From contig CATQHV010000002.1 in the NCBI GenBank assembly GCA_958295985.1, positions 1 through 40,921 on the forward strand: a stretch of 40,921 nt of DNA, read 5' to 3'. The notes beneath the pieces are model-generated. The model was given only the letters and a program-made list of their open reading frames with translations, did no database searches and had not been told where the DNA came from. The DNA comes from an uncultured Candidatus Binatia bacterium. GTDB lineage: Bacteria > Desulfobacterota > Binatia > UBA9968 > JAJDTQ01. Positions 13,360-25,600 of this stretch are shown in pieces. Positions within the stretch are counted from its first letter, which is position 1. Every line of letters starts with the position of its first letter. The translations under genes and the position numbers were made by a program.

Positions 13360-13821
13360 ATGGCACAGACGACAGAACCGCCAAAATCAGGGGAACGGCA
13401 CATCAAAGGTACAAAGCCGGAGGCAGAAAAGGAACCGGTGGAGAGGCAGGAGATGGAAAAAAGGTTGAAGAACCAGGAACGTTACATCAAAGAGTTAGAG
13501 TCCAAGATAAACTCTGCGTTACGGAAAGATGTGGAACCCGTCCTCGAACACACGAAAAAAATATTTGCCGGGCCGGAGTACGTTACCCAGGCCCATTATG
13601 CGGTTTTACATGACAGGGCCCTGCATATAATCTTCATTCATTCTCTAGATGACAGGGTCGAAGCGCTGACGGCAATATGCAGAAATGTCAGGGAGATCAT
13701 GGATGTGTTTCCAGATACCGAGGTCACGCCGATAATACTGCACAGGGATGAAGTGCGCCAGGATCACCTCATCGGCACCGCGCCAATTTTTGAAAAAATG
13801 CAAGAAGCCGACCAAAAATGA
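13360..13821 (+). CDS. Partner protein of HEPN-like cassette 2, 153 aa
   Basis: Paralogue of 4085-4507 over its C-terminal two thirds. Residues 1-40 are polar. Residues about 30-60 look like a coiled coil (RQEMEKRLKNQERYIKELES), which is absent from the shorter paralogue. Then comes an alpha/beta segment ALHIIFIHSLDDRVEALTAI, MDVFPDTEVTPIILHRDEV and GTAPIFEKM. The strand-helix-strand plus 'PIIL..DE' ending resembles the second half of minimal nucleotidyltransferases that partner HEPN proteins, but the catalytic Gly-Ser and Asp pair are not found. The stop overlaps the next gene's ATG by 4 nt (ATGA). Confidence 0.68.
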   Translation: MAQTTEPPKSGERHIKGTKPEAEKEPVERQEMEKRLKNQERYIKELESKINSALRKDVEPVLEHTKKIFAGPEYVTQAHYAVLHDRALHIIFIHSLDDRVEALTAICRNVREIMDVFPDTEVTPIILHRDEVRQDHLIGTAPIFEKMQEADQK

Positions 13822-14165
13822 TCCGGCACACGAGACAGAGCGAGCACAACCACGACGCACAGGAATATTTATCGAAGAATCCGCAATATGAGGATCGGGG
13901 GATTACCACGCTGTTTTATTCCGCCCTTCATATTGTTGACGCATATCCGGTCTCGAAGGGCAAGAGGCCGCGCGGACATTGGGCACGCAATACGGCGGTT
14001 CAAAAAGAGCTTGAACCGGTCACTGAGGATTACCACAATCTCTATGCCCTTTGCATGAAAGCAAGGTATGTTGTTGATTTTGATCAACTGACGAAAAGTG
14101 AAAGAGATGCAGCTATACAATGGCACAAATCCGTATGCGGTTACGTACAAAACCGGATGCCGTAG
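13818..14165 (+). CDS. HEPN-like protein of cassette 2, 115 aa
   Basis: Paralogue of 4500-4868. HNHDAQEYLSKNPQYEDRGI and TTLFYSALHIVDAYPVS form the first helices, HWARNTAV carries the HxxRN element, and YHNLYALCMKARYVVDFD the last conserved block. The pattern fits small HEPN-superfamily proteins. No R-x4-6-H motif is seen. Coupled by ATGA overlap to 13360-13821. The gene runs convergently towards the giant gene, with a giant-protein remnant between them. A toxin-like or RNA-binding role is inferred. Confidence 0.68.
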   Translation: MIRHTRQSEHNHDAQEYLSKNPQYEDRGITTLFYSALHIVDAYPVSKGKRPRGHWARNTAVQKELEPVTEDYHNLYALCMKARYVVDFDQLTKSERDAAIQWHKSVCGYVQNRMP

Positions 14166-14282
14166 GATGATCGTCCCGGATTCGCAGGTTTCGGTTACAG
14201 GACACGGGCTGATGTGGGCCGCACCGCCTCTGGCCGGACCGGATACGGGACACGGGCCGGTTTGCATGCGTTCGGGCGGCGC

Positions 14283-14445
14283 CTCAGGCCCGGGCCCTTC
14301 CAGAATTCTGGGGTTTCGGATCCGATCCGCGGGCGCCTTTTGCGCATGCCGTAACGCCGCCGGCGGCCCGTACAGCCGGCGTGCGGCAGGTATCGGAAAC
14401 CACCGGATTGGAGCCCCCCGGCGTGCGGCCGGACCGCAGGCGGTG
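14283..14445 (-). pseudogene. Decayed giant-protein fragment just downstream of the giant gene (remnant 4)
   Basis: The minus strand reads LRSGRTPGGSNPVVSDTCRT, matching LLRSGRTPGAVNE...TPDSC of remnants 1 and 2 and LLQSGGTLSTVSE...DSCVG of the giant protein. Gly/Ala-rich codons follow. It has no start and is 40-200 nt beyond the giant gene's stop, so it is a leftover of an older or recombined gene end. Confidence 0.5.
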
Positions 14446-14482
14446 GCGTTCCACGGACCGGCCTGCCAATCCTGTCCGCGGA

Positions 14483-16690
14483 CTAGCCGCGGCGCCTTGC
14501 CACGGCATACGCTGCCAGGACCGGCAGACCGGCGTACATGCCCGCCAGCAACGCGATCGACAGCGCGCCTGCCGCCGCCACCGAGACATCCGAACCGGGC
14601 TCGGCCATCGGCATCACGGCGCCAAGCACCCAGATCCCGGGCGTTATCGCCGCGCGGACGAGATCCCTGAACGCGTCGTTCTGCCGTTCCAGGTCGGCGA
14701 TAACGGGAGATACGGTGTAGTATGCGGTGTTGAATACACCCATGAACGAGGCGCCCGGAACCGTGGAGAGCACCGTGGCGTCCCTCAGCTCGCGGAGCCG
14801 CTGCACCTGCGGGGCAAGCTCCGTCCCGTATGCGGCCGTGGCGATCAGGCAGCCTCCTCCGGTGCCGGTACTGCCGGCGTCCACGTCACCGCCGCCGCCG
14901 GCGCCGCCCTCACCCGCCTCCGGACCGGCCTCGGGCACGACAACCGTACATACGCCGTCACGGTTGACGGTTCCGGGGCCGCACCCGTCCCCGCCGGTTT
15001 CGGGCGGCTGTTGCCCGCCGGCGGCGCCGGCGGCGGCGGCGGCGTCTGCCGGATCCGTCCGCCCCGGATCACCTGACGTAGAGGCAGGCTCCGGCGCCCG
15101 TTGCGGCGGCTCCACCGTCGCGCCGCCGGCGCCCGGTTCTGCCCGATCCGGCGCGCCGCCGCCGGCGCCGCCGCCGTCACCCGCGGCGTCCCCGTCCTGC
15201 AAGGGCACGCCGGATCCGGTCCGCGGGGCATGGGACGGCACCTCGTACAGCGTCTGGCCCACGCAGGAGTCCACGCGGACCGACTCGCTGACGGTGCTCA
15301 GGGTTCCGCCGGACTGCAGGAGGGCGGTCACGCCGATATAGTCGTCGGCCTCGCCCATCGCCGCCGTAAAGGCGCCGTATCCGGGAATGGCGGGGGCCGG
15401 GGCGGGGGCCGCCGGGCCGGCGGCGGCATCACCGATCTTGACCGCCTCCTGGTACCCAAGCTGTACCGTGCGCACGGATATGGAGATGTTCTCATAGTCG
15501 GGTCCCGCCACTATGCCGACTACCCCCGCCTGGCAGTCCCACGATATGGACCAGATATAGAGGTCTTGGGCCCGGGTGGCAGGACCGATGGACGGGACGC
15601 CTGCGCCGCCGGGGGCGCCTGCGCCGCCGCCTCCTCCTCCGCCGCCGCCGCCTCCGCCGCCGCTGGATCTGCCGCCGGTCGGCGGGGCGGGAGGAGCCGT
15701 AACCTCGGACCCGGGCCGTGGCGTCACGGCGGGCGGCGGATCCGCATGTCCTATCGCCGAAAAGTGCAGCGTCCACACCGTGTCCGTACCCGGCACCCTG
15801 CACGCCCCGCCGTCTTCACCGGCCGCGGGCGTCCGTATGCCCAGCCTGGCATCGGCCTCGCCCATGCCCAGGGACAGGGCACGGGTACACTCGTTTATGC
15901 GCAGCGTCTCACCCGCGCTGTTGATCGAAAAGACGATGCCGCCCAGCTCCGGGAATGTTACGTTTACCAGTTTGTCAAACTCCAGATCCTTGTCAGGATT
16001 ACCGAACTCTATGATGGTCGCATCGTCAAACTCAAAGCCCGGGTTGGCGGTCTTGAACGTGGCGGACGGCTTCTTGGCGGTCACGTTGTCGATGATGATC
16101 GCGAGTTGGTCGCCGCCGCCAGACTCTTTCGCGGTGGCGTTGGACGGGAACACCACGATGGCGGATCTGTGTATGACGGTGAGGTCGTGTTGCGGGAAGC
16201 CGGCGCCGCCAGGTGTATTGACAAACCGGAGTGTGGGCGTTATGTCCGTCGCGTTTATCTCGCGGATCAGGGTGCGGCTGCCGATCGGTATGTCGACCTC
16301 CGTGAGATCAGGCGTGCTGCTCACGTTCACAAGACTTTTGAGATCGAGATTGGCACTGTCTTGTCCGGTAAGCGTGTGTTTGCGGCCGGGGTTTTCAAGC
16401 GCGTTTGCGATGGTGCCCTTGTCGGCGACATCGGCGGTTATGTCAAAGCTGACGGTGTGGTTAGGCGAGGTACCGACGTCCGTGTCCGATCTCCACTCGA
16501 CCAGTACGCTGTTTCCGAACAGGGTTGCATGAGTGGCGTTGTCCGCCAGATTGGAGGTGGTGTCCGTACCGGTATTGTTCAAGACTATGTTCACATAGTG
16601 CAGGGGATCGGACGTCACCGGTTCGGTATAGACCGCCGTGATGGATTGGTCGCCGGTGATAAAGGCGCGTACAAAGGTCGGGATCCTGTC
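14483..16690 (-). other. C-terminal module of the giant protein: linker, CFI-type box, membrane tail
   Basis: Ig-like repeats end near 16690. About 300 unique residues follow, with beta-rich segments such as DLTVIHRSAIVVFPSN. Then comes a Pro/Gly linker including fourteen consecutive Gly (about 15620-15670), the segment LYIWSISWDCQAGVVGIVAG, a second Gly/Ala/Pro linker, and CLIATAAYGTELAPQ with its Cys codon at 14849-14851. Next are LRELRDATVL and FMGVFNTAYYTVSPVIADLE, then a tail with two hydrophobic stretches ending AYAVARRRG. A Cys-box followed by a hydrophobic span and terminal Arg residues matches sorting or anchoring signals known from thaumarchaeal secreted proteins. Pieces of exactly this module recur as remnants in the island. 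Confidence 0.8.
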
Positions 16691-19600
16691 GTATGTGATC
16701 ATGAACCGGTCGGCTACCCCGTTGGGGTTGCCCGCCCCGTCGTCGGCCACGCCGGCGGCGATGTCCACCAGGACGGTGCCGTCGCGGGCGGGCGAGACGC
16801 TAAAGGTATAGTTGGCGCCGGTGTCGTCGCTGGCCACAAAGCCGGTCACGTCCCCGGGGTCGGCGGTGCCCGAAACCCTGATGTCGCCCGCTTCAAAGCC
16901 GGTGACGTTCTCGCCAAAGTCGACCCGGAAGTCGATGGCGTTGGCGTTGGTCGTGCCGGACTGCGTGGAGTTGATGGCCGGGACCGGGGCGGTGCGGTCG
17001 GATACGATCGAGAGCGTGTCGGCCGCCATGTTGCCGATGCCGGAGCCGGTCTGCGCCACGCCTGGGCCGATGTCCACCGTGATGGGGCCGTCCTCGGATG
17101 GCACCACATCAAAGGTGTAGACGGGGGCGCCGCTGTCATCAAAGTTGATCAGGCCGTTGGCGGCGGCATCGCCGGTCAGCGTGATGTCGGTTGCGGTGAA
17201 GCCGATGACGGGCATGCCGAATTCCACCTGGAAGTTGACGGTGGCGCTGTTGGTCGGGCTACCCTGCGTGGATGTGACGGTGGTGGTGGGCATCCTGCCG
17301 TCGTACCGTACCGAGAACTGCGGGGCCGCGGTATTGTCGTTGCCGGCGATGTCCTGCACGGCGCCCGCGGCGATGTCGGCCGTGACGGTCCCGGTGGCGG
17401 CGGAGGGTACCGCATCGAACGTATAGTTGGCGCCGGTGCCGTCCTGCACGGCGGCCAGGCGGAGCACGGCTCCCGGATTCGCGGTGCCGCCCAGCGTGAT
17501 GTCGGCGGCGTCAAAGCCGGTGACGTTCTCGCCGAATGCGACCGTAAAGTTGATGGCCGGGCCGGCCTGCTTCCCGCCGATGATCGGGGTCGGGACGGTG
17601 CGATCCGATACGATCGAGAACCGCTGGGCCTTCATACTGGCGACGTCCCGGTCGTTCCGCGCCGCGCCGGCGGCGATATCCACGGTGATGGTGCCGTCGG
17701 CGGTGGGCATCAGATCAAATGAGTAGTCGGCGGCATTGATCACCTCAAAGTTCTCTACGCCGTTCGTGGAGGCGTTGCCGCCCAGCGTGATGTCCGTGCC
17801 CTCAAAGCCGGCGACATCCTGGCTAAAGGTCACGTTGAAGTTTATGGTGGCCGCGTTGGTCGGGCCCGGCTCCTGCACCGCGGTGATGACGGGGAACGGT
17901 ATCGTGCTGTTGTACGTTACCGAGAACCGGTCGGCGGCCGTGTTGTTGTTGCCCGCATCATCCTTGGCGACGTTTTCGGGGACGTCCACGTGTATGGTGC
18001 CGTCGGCGGTCGGCCTCACGACGAACGTATAGTTGGCGTCGTTGTTGATGGGTGCAAACTCGGTTATGCCGCCGTGGGCGGTGAGGCCCGACAGCACGAT
18101 GCCGGCCTCGGCAAAGTCGACAACCTTTTCGCCAAAGCCGATGTTAAAGTTGAGGGCCGTACCGACCTGCTCCCCGGTGATCTCCGGGGCCGGGGCGACG
18201 TTGTCGAACCGTATGGTGAGCCGGTCGGCCGCGGTGTTGTCTATGCCGAGGGCGTTCTGCGCCACGCCGGCGGCGACATCCACGGTGACGTTGCCGGGGG
18301 CGGTGGGCACGACATCAAACGAGTAGTTTGTGGCATTGATCTCCGCAAAGTTGGTCGCGACGACGCCGCCGGCGGTGGCGGCGCCTGACAGCGTGATGCC
18401 GGTACCGGCAAAGCCGGTGACGTCATCGCTGAACGTTACGTTGAAGTTGATGGTTGCCGCGTTGGTCGGGCTACTCTGTTTTGCGGTGATCTCCACGGTT
18501 GGGCGGGTCGGGTCATAGTCCACCGAGAGGGTGGCGGCAGCCGTGTTGGGGCTGCCGGCCAGGTCGCGCGCCGCGCCGGCGGCGATGTCCACCTGTACGG
18601 TGCCCTGCGAGGAGGCCACCAGGTCGAAGGTATAGTTGGCCCCCTCGTTGATGCTCGCAAAGTTGGTGACGGCGCCTGGGCTGCCCGATCCCGATACGGC
18701 GATGTCATCGGCGGTAAACTCGGTGACGGTCTCGTTGAACCCGATGTTAAAGTCGACGGTGGCAGAGCCGGTGGTGCTCGGCTGGGTCGTGGTGATGATA
18801 GGTACGGGGACGGTCCTGTCCGAGAACAGCTCGAGCTGCGGGGCCGCCGTGTTGGTGTTGCCCAGGCCGCTGGTGGCCACGCCCGCATCGACGTCGACCG
18901 TCAGGGTGCCGTCACGGGTGGGCACCAGCTCGAACCCGTAGACGTCCTCGGTTCCCGGGGTGGGCACCGACCCGAAGCCGGTGACGCCGCCGTGGGAGGC
19001 CATCCCGCCGACCTGTATGTCACCCTCCTCGAAGCCGTTGACGGACTCGCTGAATGTCACGTTGAATGCCAGGGTGGTGGCGTTGGTCCGTCCCGACTGT
19101 GCAGAGGTGATCAGCACGGAGGGGCGGGTCGGGTCATAGTCCACCGAGAGGGTGGCGGCAGCCGTGTTGGGGCTGCCGGCCAGGTCGCGCGCCGCGCCGG
19201 CGGCGATGTCCACCTGTACGGTGCCCTGCGAGGAGGCCACCAGGTCGAAGGTATAGTTGGCCCCCTCGTTGATGCTCGCAAAGTTGGTGACGGCGCCTGG
19301 GCTGCCCGATCCCGATACGGCGATGTCATCGGCGGTAAACTCGGTGACGGTCTCGTTGAACCCGATGTTAAAGTCGACGGTGGCAGAGCCGGTGGTGCTC
19401 GGCTGGGTCGTGGTGATGATAGGTACGGGGACGGTCCTGTCCGAGAACAGCTCGAGCTGCGGGGCCGCCGTGTTGGTGTTGCCCAGGCCGCTGGTGGCCA
19501 CGCCCGCATCGACGTCGACCGTCAGGGTGCCGTCACGGGTGGGCACCAGCTCGAACCCGTAGACGTCCTCGGTTCCCGGGGTGGGCACCGACCCGAAGCC

Positions 19601-22600
19601 GGTGACGCCTCCGGTGGCCGCCGTGCCGCCGAGCCGTATGTCGCCCTGCCCGAAGCCGTTGACGGACTCGCTGAATGTCACGTTGAATGCCAGGGTGGTG
19701 GCGTTGGTCCGTCCCGACTGTGCAGAGGTGATCAGCACGGAGGGGCGGGTCGGGTCATATTCCACCGAGAGGGTGGCGGCAGCCGTGTTGGGGCTGCCGG
19801 CCAGGTCGCGCGCCGCGCCGGCGGCGATGTCCACCTGTACGGTGCCCTGCGAGGAGGCCACCAGGTCGAAGGTATAGTTGGCCCCCTCGTTGATGCTCGC
19901 AAAGTTGGTGACGGCGCCTGGGCTGCCCGATCCCGATACGGCGATGTCATCGGCGGTAAACTCGGTGACGGTCTCGTTGAACCCGATGTTAAAGTCGACG
20001 GTGGCAGAGCCGGTGGTGCTCGGCTGGGTCGTGGTGATGATAGGTACGGGGACGGTCCTGTCCGAGAACAGCTCGAGCTGCGGGGCCGCCGTGTTGGTGT
20101 TGCCCAGGCCGCTGGTGGCCACGCCCGCATCGACGTCGACCGTCAGGGTGCCGTCACGGGTGGGCACCAGCTCGAACCCGTAGACGTCCTCGGTTCCCGG
20201 GGTGGGCACCGACCCGAAGCCGGTGACGCCGCCGTGGGAGGCCATCCCGCCGACCTGTATGTCACCCTCCTCGAAGCCGTTGACGGACTCGCTGAATGTC
20301 ACGTTGAATGCCAGGGTGGTGGCGTTGGTCCGTCCCGACTGTGCAGAGGTGATCAGCACGGAGGGGCGGGTCGGGTCATAGTCCACCGAGAGGGTGGCGG
20401 CAGCCGTGTTGGGGCTGCCGGCCAGGTCGCGCGCCGCGCCGGCGGCGATGTCCACCTGTACGGTGCCCTGCGAGGAGGCCACCAGGTCGAAGGTATAGTT
20501 GGCCCCCTCGTTGATGCTCGCAAAGTTGGTGACGGCGCCTGGGCTGCCCGATCCCGATACGGCGATGTCATCGGCGGTAAACTCGGTGACGGTCTCGTTG
20601 AACCCGATGTTAAAGTCGACGGTGGCAGAGCCGGTGGTGCTCGGCTGGGTCGTGGTGATGATAGGTACGGGGACGGTCCTGTCCGAGAACAGCTCGAGCT
20701 GCGGGGCCGCCGTGTTGGTGTTGCCCAGGCCGCTGGTGGCCACGCCCGCATCGACGTCGACCGTGACGGTGCCGTCACGGGTGGGCACCAGCTCGAACCC
20801 GTAGACGTCCTCGGTTCCCGGGGTGGGCACGGATCCAAAGCCGGTGACGCCGCCGTGGGAGGCCATCCCGCCGACCTGTATGTCACCCTCCTCGAAGCCG
20901 TTGACGGACTCGCTGAATGTCACGTTGAATGCCAGGGTGGTGGCGTTGGTCCGTCCCGACTGTGCAGAGGTGATCAGCACGGAGGGGCGGGTCGGGTCAT
21001 ATTCCACCGAGAGGGTGGCGGCAGCCGTGTTGGGGCTGCCGGCCAGGTCGCGCGCCGCGCCGGCGGCGATGTCCACCTGTACGGTGCCCTGCGAGGAGGC
21101 CACCAGGTCGAAGGTATAGTTGGCCCCCTCGTTGATGCTCGCAAAGTTGGTGACGGCGCCTGGGCTGCCCGATCCCGATACGGCGATGTCATCGGCGGTA
21201 AACTCGGTGACGGTCTCGTTGAACCCGATGTTAAAGTCGACGGTGGCAGAGCCGGTGGTGCTCGGCTGGGTCGTGGTGATGATAGGTACGGGGACGGTCC
21301 TGTCCGAGAACAGCTCGAGCTGCGGGGCCGCCGTGTTGGTGTTGCCCAGGCCGCTGGTGGCCACGCCCGCATCGACGTCGACCGTCAGGGTGCCGTCACG
21401 GGTGGGCACCAGCTCGAACCCGTAGACGTCCTCGGTTCCCGGGGTGGGCACGGATCCAAAGCCGGTGACGCCGCCGTGGGAGGCCATCCCGCCGACCTGT
21501 ATGTCACCCTCCTCGAAGCCGTTGACGGACTCGCTGAATGTCACGTTGAATGCCAGGGTGGTGGCGTTGGTCCGTCCCGACTGTGCAGAGGTGATCAGCA
21601 CGGAGGGGCGGGTCGGGTCATAGTCCACCGAGAGGGTGGCGGCAGCCGTGTTGGGGCTGCCGGCCAGGTCGCGCGCCGCGCCGGCGGCGATGTCCACCTG
21701 TACGGTGCCCTGCGAGGAGGCCACCAGGTCGAAGGTATAGTTGGCCCCCTCGTTGATGCTCGCAAAGTTGGTGACGGCGCCTGGGCTGCCCGATCCCGAT
21801 ACGGCGATGTCATCGGCGGTAAACTCGGTGACGGTCTCGTTGAACCCGATGTTAAAGTCGACGGTGGCAGAGCCGGTGGTGCTCGGCTGGGTCGTGGTGA
21901 TGATAGGTACGGGGACGGTCCTGTCCGAGAACAGCTCGAGCTGCGGGGCCGCCGTGTTGGTGTTGCCCAGGCCGCTGGTGGCCACGCCCGCATCGACGTC
22001 GACCGTGACGGTGCCGTCACGGGTGGGCACCAGCTCGAACCCGTAGACGTCCTCGGTTCCCGGGGTGGGCACGGATCCAAAGCCGGTGACGCCGCCGTGG
22101 GAGGCCATCCCGCCGACCTGTATGTCACCCTCCTCGAAGCCGTTGACGGACTCGCTGAATGTCACGTTGAATGCCAGGGTGGTGGCGTTGGTCCGTCCCG
22201 ACTGTGCAGAGGTGATCAGCACGGAGGGGCGGGTCGGGTCATATTCCACCGAGAGGGTGGCGGCAGCCGTGTTGGGGCTGCCGGCCAGGTCGCGCGCCGC
22301 GCCGGCGGCGATGTCCACCTGTACGGTGCCCTGCGAGGAGGCCACCAGGTCGAAGGTATAGTTGGCCCCCTCGTTGATGCTCGCAAAGTTGGTGACGGCG
22401 CCTGGGCTACCCGATCCCGATACGGCGATGTCATCGGCGGTAAACTCGGTGACGGTCTCGTTGAACCCGATGTTAAAGTCGACGGTGGCAGAGCCGGTGG
22501 TGCTCGGCTGGGTCGTGGTGATGATAGGTACGGGGACGGTCCTGTCCGAGAACAGCTCGAGCTGCGGGGCCGCCGTGTTGGTGTTGCCCAGGCCGCTGGT

Positions 22601-25600
22601 GGCCACGCCCGCATCGACGTCGACCGTCAGGGTGCCGTCACGGGTGGGCACCAGCTCGAACCCGTAGACGTCCTCGGTTCCCGGGGTGGGCACGGATCCA
22701 AAGCCGGTGACGCCGCCGGTGGCCGCCGTGCCGCCGACCTGTATGTCACCCTCCTCGAAGCCGTTGACGGACTCGCTGAATGTCACGTTGAATGCCAGGG
22801 TGGTGGCGTTGGTCCGTCCCGACTGTGCAGAGGTGATCAGCACGGAGGGGCGGGTCGGGTCATATTCCACCGAGAGGGTGGCGGCAGCCGTGTTGGGGCT
22901 GCCGGCCAGGTCGCGCGCCGCGCCGGCGGCGATGTCCACCTGTACGGTGCCCTGCGAGGAGGCCACCAGGTCGAAGGTATAGTTGGCCCCCTCGTTGATG
23001 CTCGCAAAGTTGGTGACGGCGCCTGGGCTACCCGATCCCGATACGGCGATGTCCTCGGCGGTAAACTCGGTGACGGTCTCGTTGAACCCGATGTTAAAGT
23101 CGACGGTGGCAGAGCCGGTGGTGCTAGGCTGGGTCGTGGTGATGATAGGTACGGGGACGGTCCTGTCCGAGAACAGCTCGAGCTGCGGGGCCGCCGTGTT
23201 GGTGTTGCCCAGGCCGCTGGTGGCGACGCCCGCATCGACGTCGACCGTCAGGGTGCCGTCACGGGTGGGCACCAGCTCGAACCCGTAGACGTCCTCGGTT
23301 CCCGGGGTGGGCACGGATCCAAAGCCGGTGACGCCGCCGGTGGCCGCCGTGCCGCCGACCTGTATGTCACCCTCCTCGAAGCCGTTGACGGACTCGCTGA
23401 ATGTCACGTTGAATGCCAGGGTGGTGGCGTTGGTCCGGCCCGACTGTGCAGAGGTGATCAGCACGGTTGGGCGGGTCGGGTCATAGTCCACCGAGAGGGT
23501 GGCGGCAGCCGTGTTGGGGCTGCCGGCCAGGTCGCGCGCCGCGCCGGCGGCGATGTCCACCTGTACGGTGCCCTGCGAGGAGGCCACCAGGTCGAAGGTA
23601 TAGTTGGCCCCCTCGTTGATGCTCGCAAAGTTGGTGACGGCGCCTGGGCTACCCGATCCCGATACGGCGATGTCCTCGGCGGTAAACTCGGTGACGGTCT
23701 CGTTGAACCCGATGTTAAAGTCGACGGTGGCAGAGCCGGTGGTGCTAGGCTGGGTCGTGGTGATGATAGGTACGGGGACGGTCCTGTCCGAGAACAGCTC
23801 GAGCTGCGGGGCCGCCGTGTTGGTGTTGCCCAGGCCGCTGGTGGCGACGCCCGCATCGACGTCGACCGTGACGGTGCCGTCACGGGTGGGCACCAGCTCG
23901 AACCCGTAGACGTCCTCGGTTCCCGGGGTGGGCACCGACCCGAAGCCGGTGACGCCTCCGGTGGCCGCCATCCCGCCGACCTGTATGTCACCCTCCTCGA
24001 AGCCGTTGACGGACTCGCTGAATGTCACGTTGAATGCCAGGGTGGTGGCGTTGGTCCGTCCCGACTGTGCAGAGGTGATCAGCACGGAGGGGCGGGTCGG
24101 GTCATAGTCCACCGAGAGGGTGGCGGCAGCCGTGTTGGGGCTGCCGGCCAGGTCGCGCGCCGCGCCGGCGGCGATGTCCACCTGTACGGTGCCCTGCGAG
24201 GAGGCCACCAGGTCGAAGGTATAGTTGGCCCCCTCGTTGATGCTCGCAAAGTTGGTGACGGCGCCTGGGCTGCCCGATCCCGATACGGCGATGTCATCGG
24301 CGGTAAACTCGGTGACGGTCTCGTTGAACCCGATGTTAAAGTCGACGGTGGCAGAGCCGGTGGTGCTCGGCTGGGTCGTGGTGATGATAGGTACGGGGAC
24401 GGTCCTGTCCGAGAACAGCTCGAGCTGCGGGGCCGCCGTGTTGGTGTTGCCCAGGCCGCTGGTGGCGACGCCCGCATCGACGTCGACCGTGACGGTGCCG
24501 TCACGGGTGGGCACCAGCTCGAACCCGTAGACGTCCTCGGTTCCCGGGGTGGGCACGGATCCAAAGCCGGTGACGCCGCCGGTGGCCGCCGTGCCGCCGA
24601 GCCGTATGTCGCCCTGCCCGAAGCCGTTGACGGACTCGCTGAATGTCACGTTGAATGCCAGGGTGGTGGCGTTGGTCCGGCCGGTCTGCGCCGAGGTGAT
24701 CTCCACGGCGGGGCGCGAGGTGTCATAATCGATCGAGAACCGGTTCGCCGCGGTATTGTCGTTGCCGGCGATGTCCTGCACCACGGCGGCGGCGATGTCG
24801 ACGTCGAGGGTGCCGTCCGCCGTTGGTACCACCCCAAAGGTATAGTTTTTGTCGTCCGTACCTGGGGCGGGGGCCAGGTTCAGCACGCCGCCGGTGGTGG
24901 TGAGTCCAGACAGGACTACGTCCGCGGCATCAAAGCCGGTGACGTTCTCGCCCCAGTCCACCGTAAAGTTGAGTGTCTGGATGCCGTGCGAAAGGGTCTG
25001 CTCGCCCGTGATCTTGGGGGCCGGGGCGACGTTGTCGAACCGTACGGTGAGCGTGTCGGCCTCGGTGTTGTCCACGCCGCCGGGGGTGCTCTGCGCCACG
25101 CCGGCGGCGATGTCGACTGTGACGTTGCCTAGGCCGGTGGGCACGACCTCAAAGGAGTAGCGCTTGGCGTCAAGTACAGTAAATCCGGTGACGGCGCCCG
25201 GGGCGGCGGCGCCTGTCAGCGTGATGTCCGTACCTGCAAAGCCGGTGACGTCAAGATCGAATGTCACGTTGAAGCTGATGGGGGTGGTATTGGTCGGGCT
25301 GGACTGTACGGCGGAGATGACCGGGGCGGGGGCGGCGGGGACCGTCCTGTCGTATGTGATCGAGAACCGGTCGGCGGCCGTGTTGTCGTTGCCGGCGGTA
25401 TCCCGGGCGGTGTTTGCCGGGACGTCCACGTGGAGGGTGCCGTCGGCGGTCGGCCTCACGACGAAGGTATAGTTGGCGCCGTTGTTTACGGGCGTAAACC
25501 CGGTTATGCCGCCGTGGGCGGTGAGGCCGGACAGCACGATGTCGGCTGAGACAAAGTCCTCGACCTTTTCGCCAAAGCCTATGTTAAAGTTGAGGGCGGC

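Noticed and set aside
18992..25132. A 2,046-codon open frame on the plus strand opposite the 621-bp array
   Set aside because: It is antisense to the giant gene. One stop-free antisense unit repeated ten times stays open automatically. Its composition (Gly/Arg/His/Val-rich) is that of a shadow frame.
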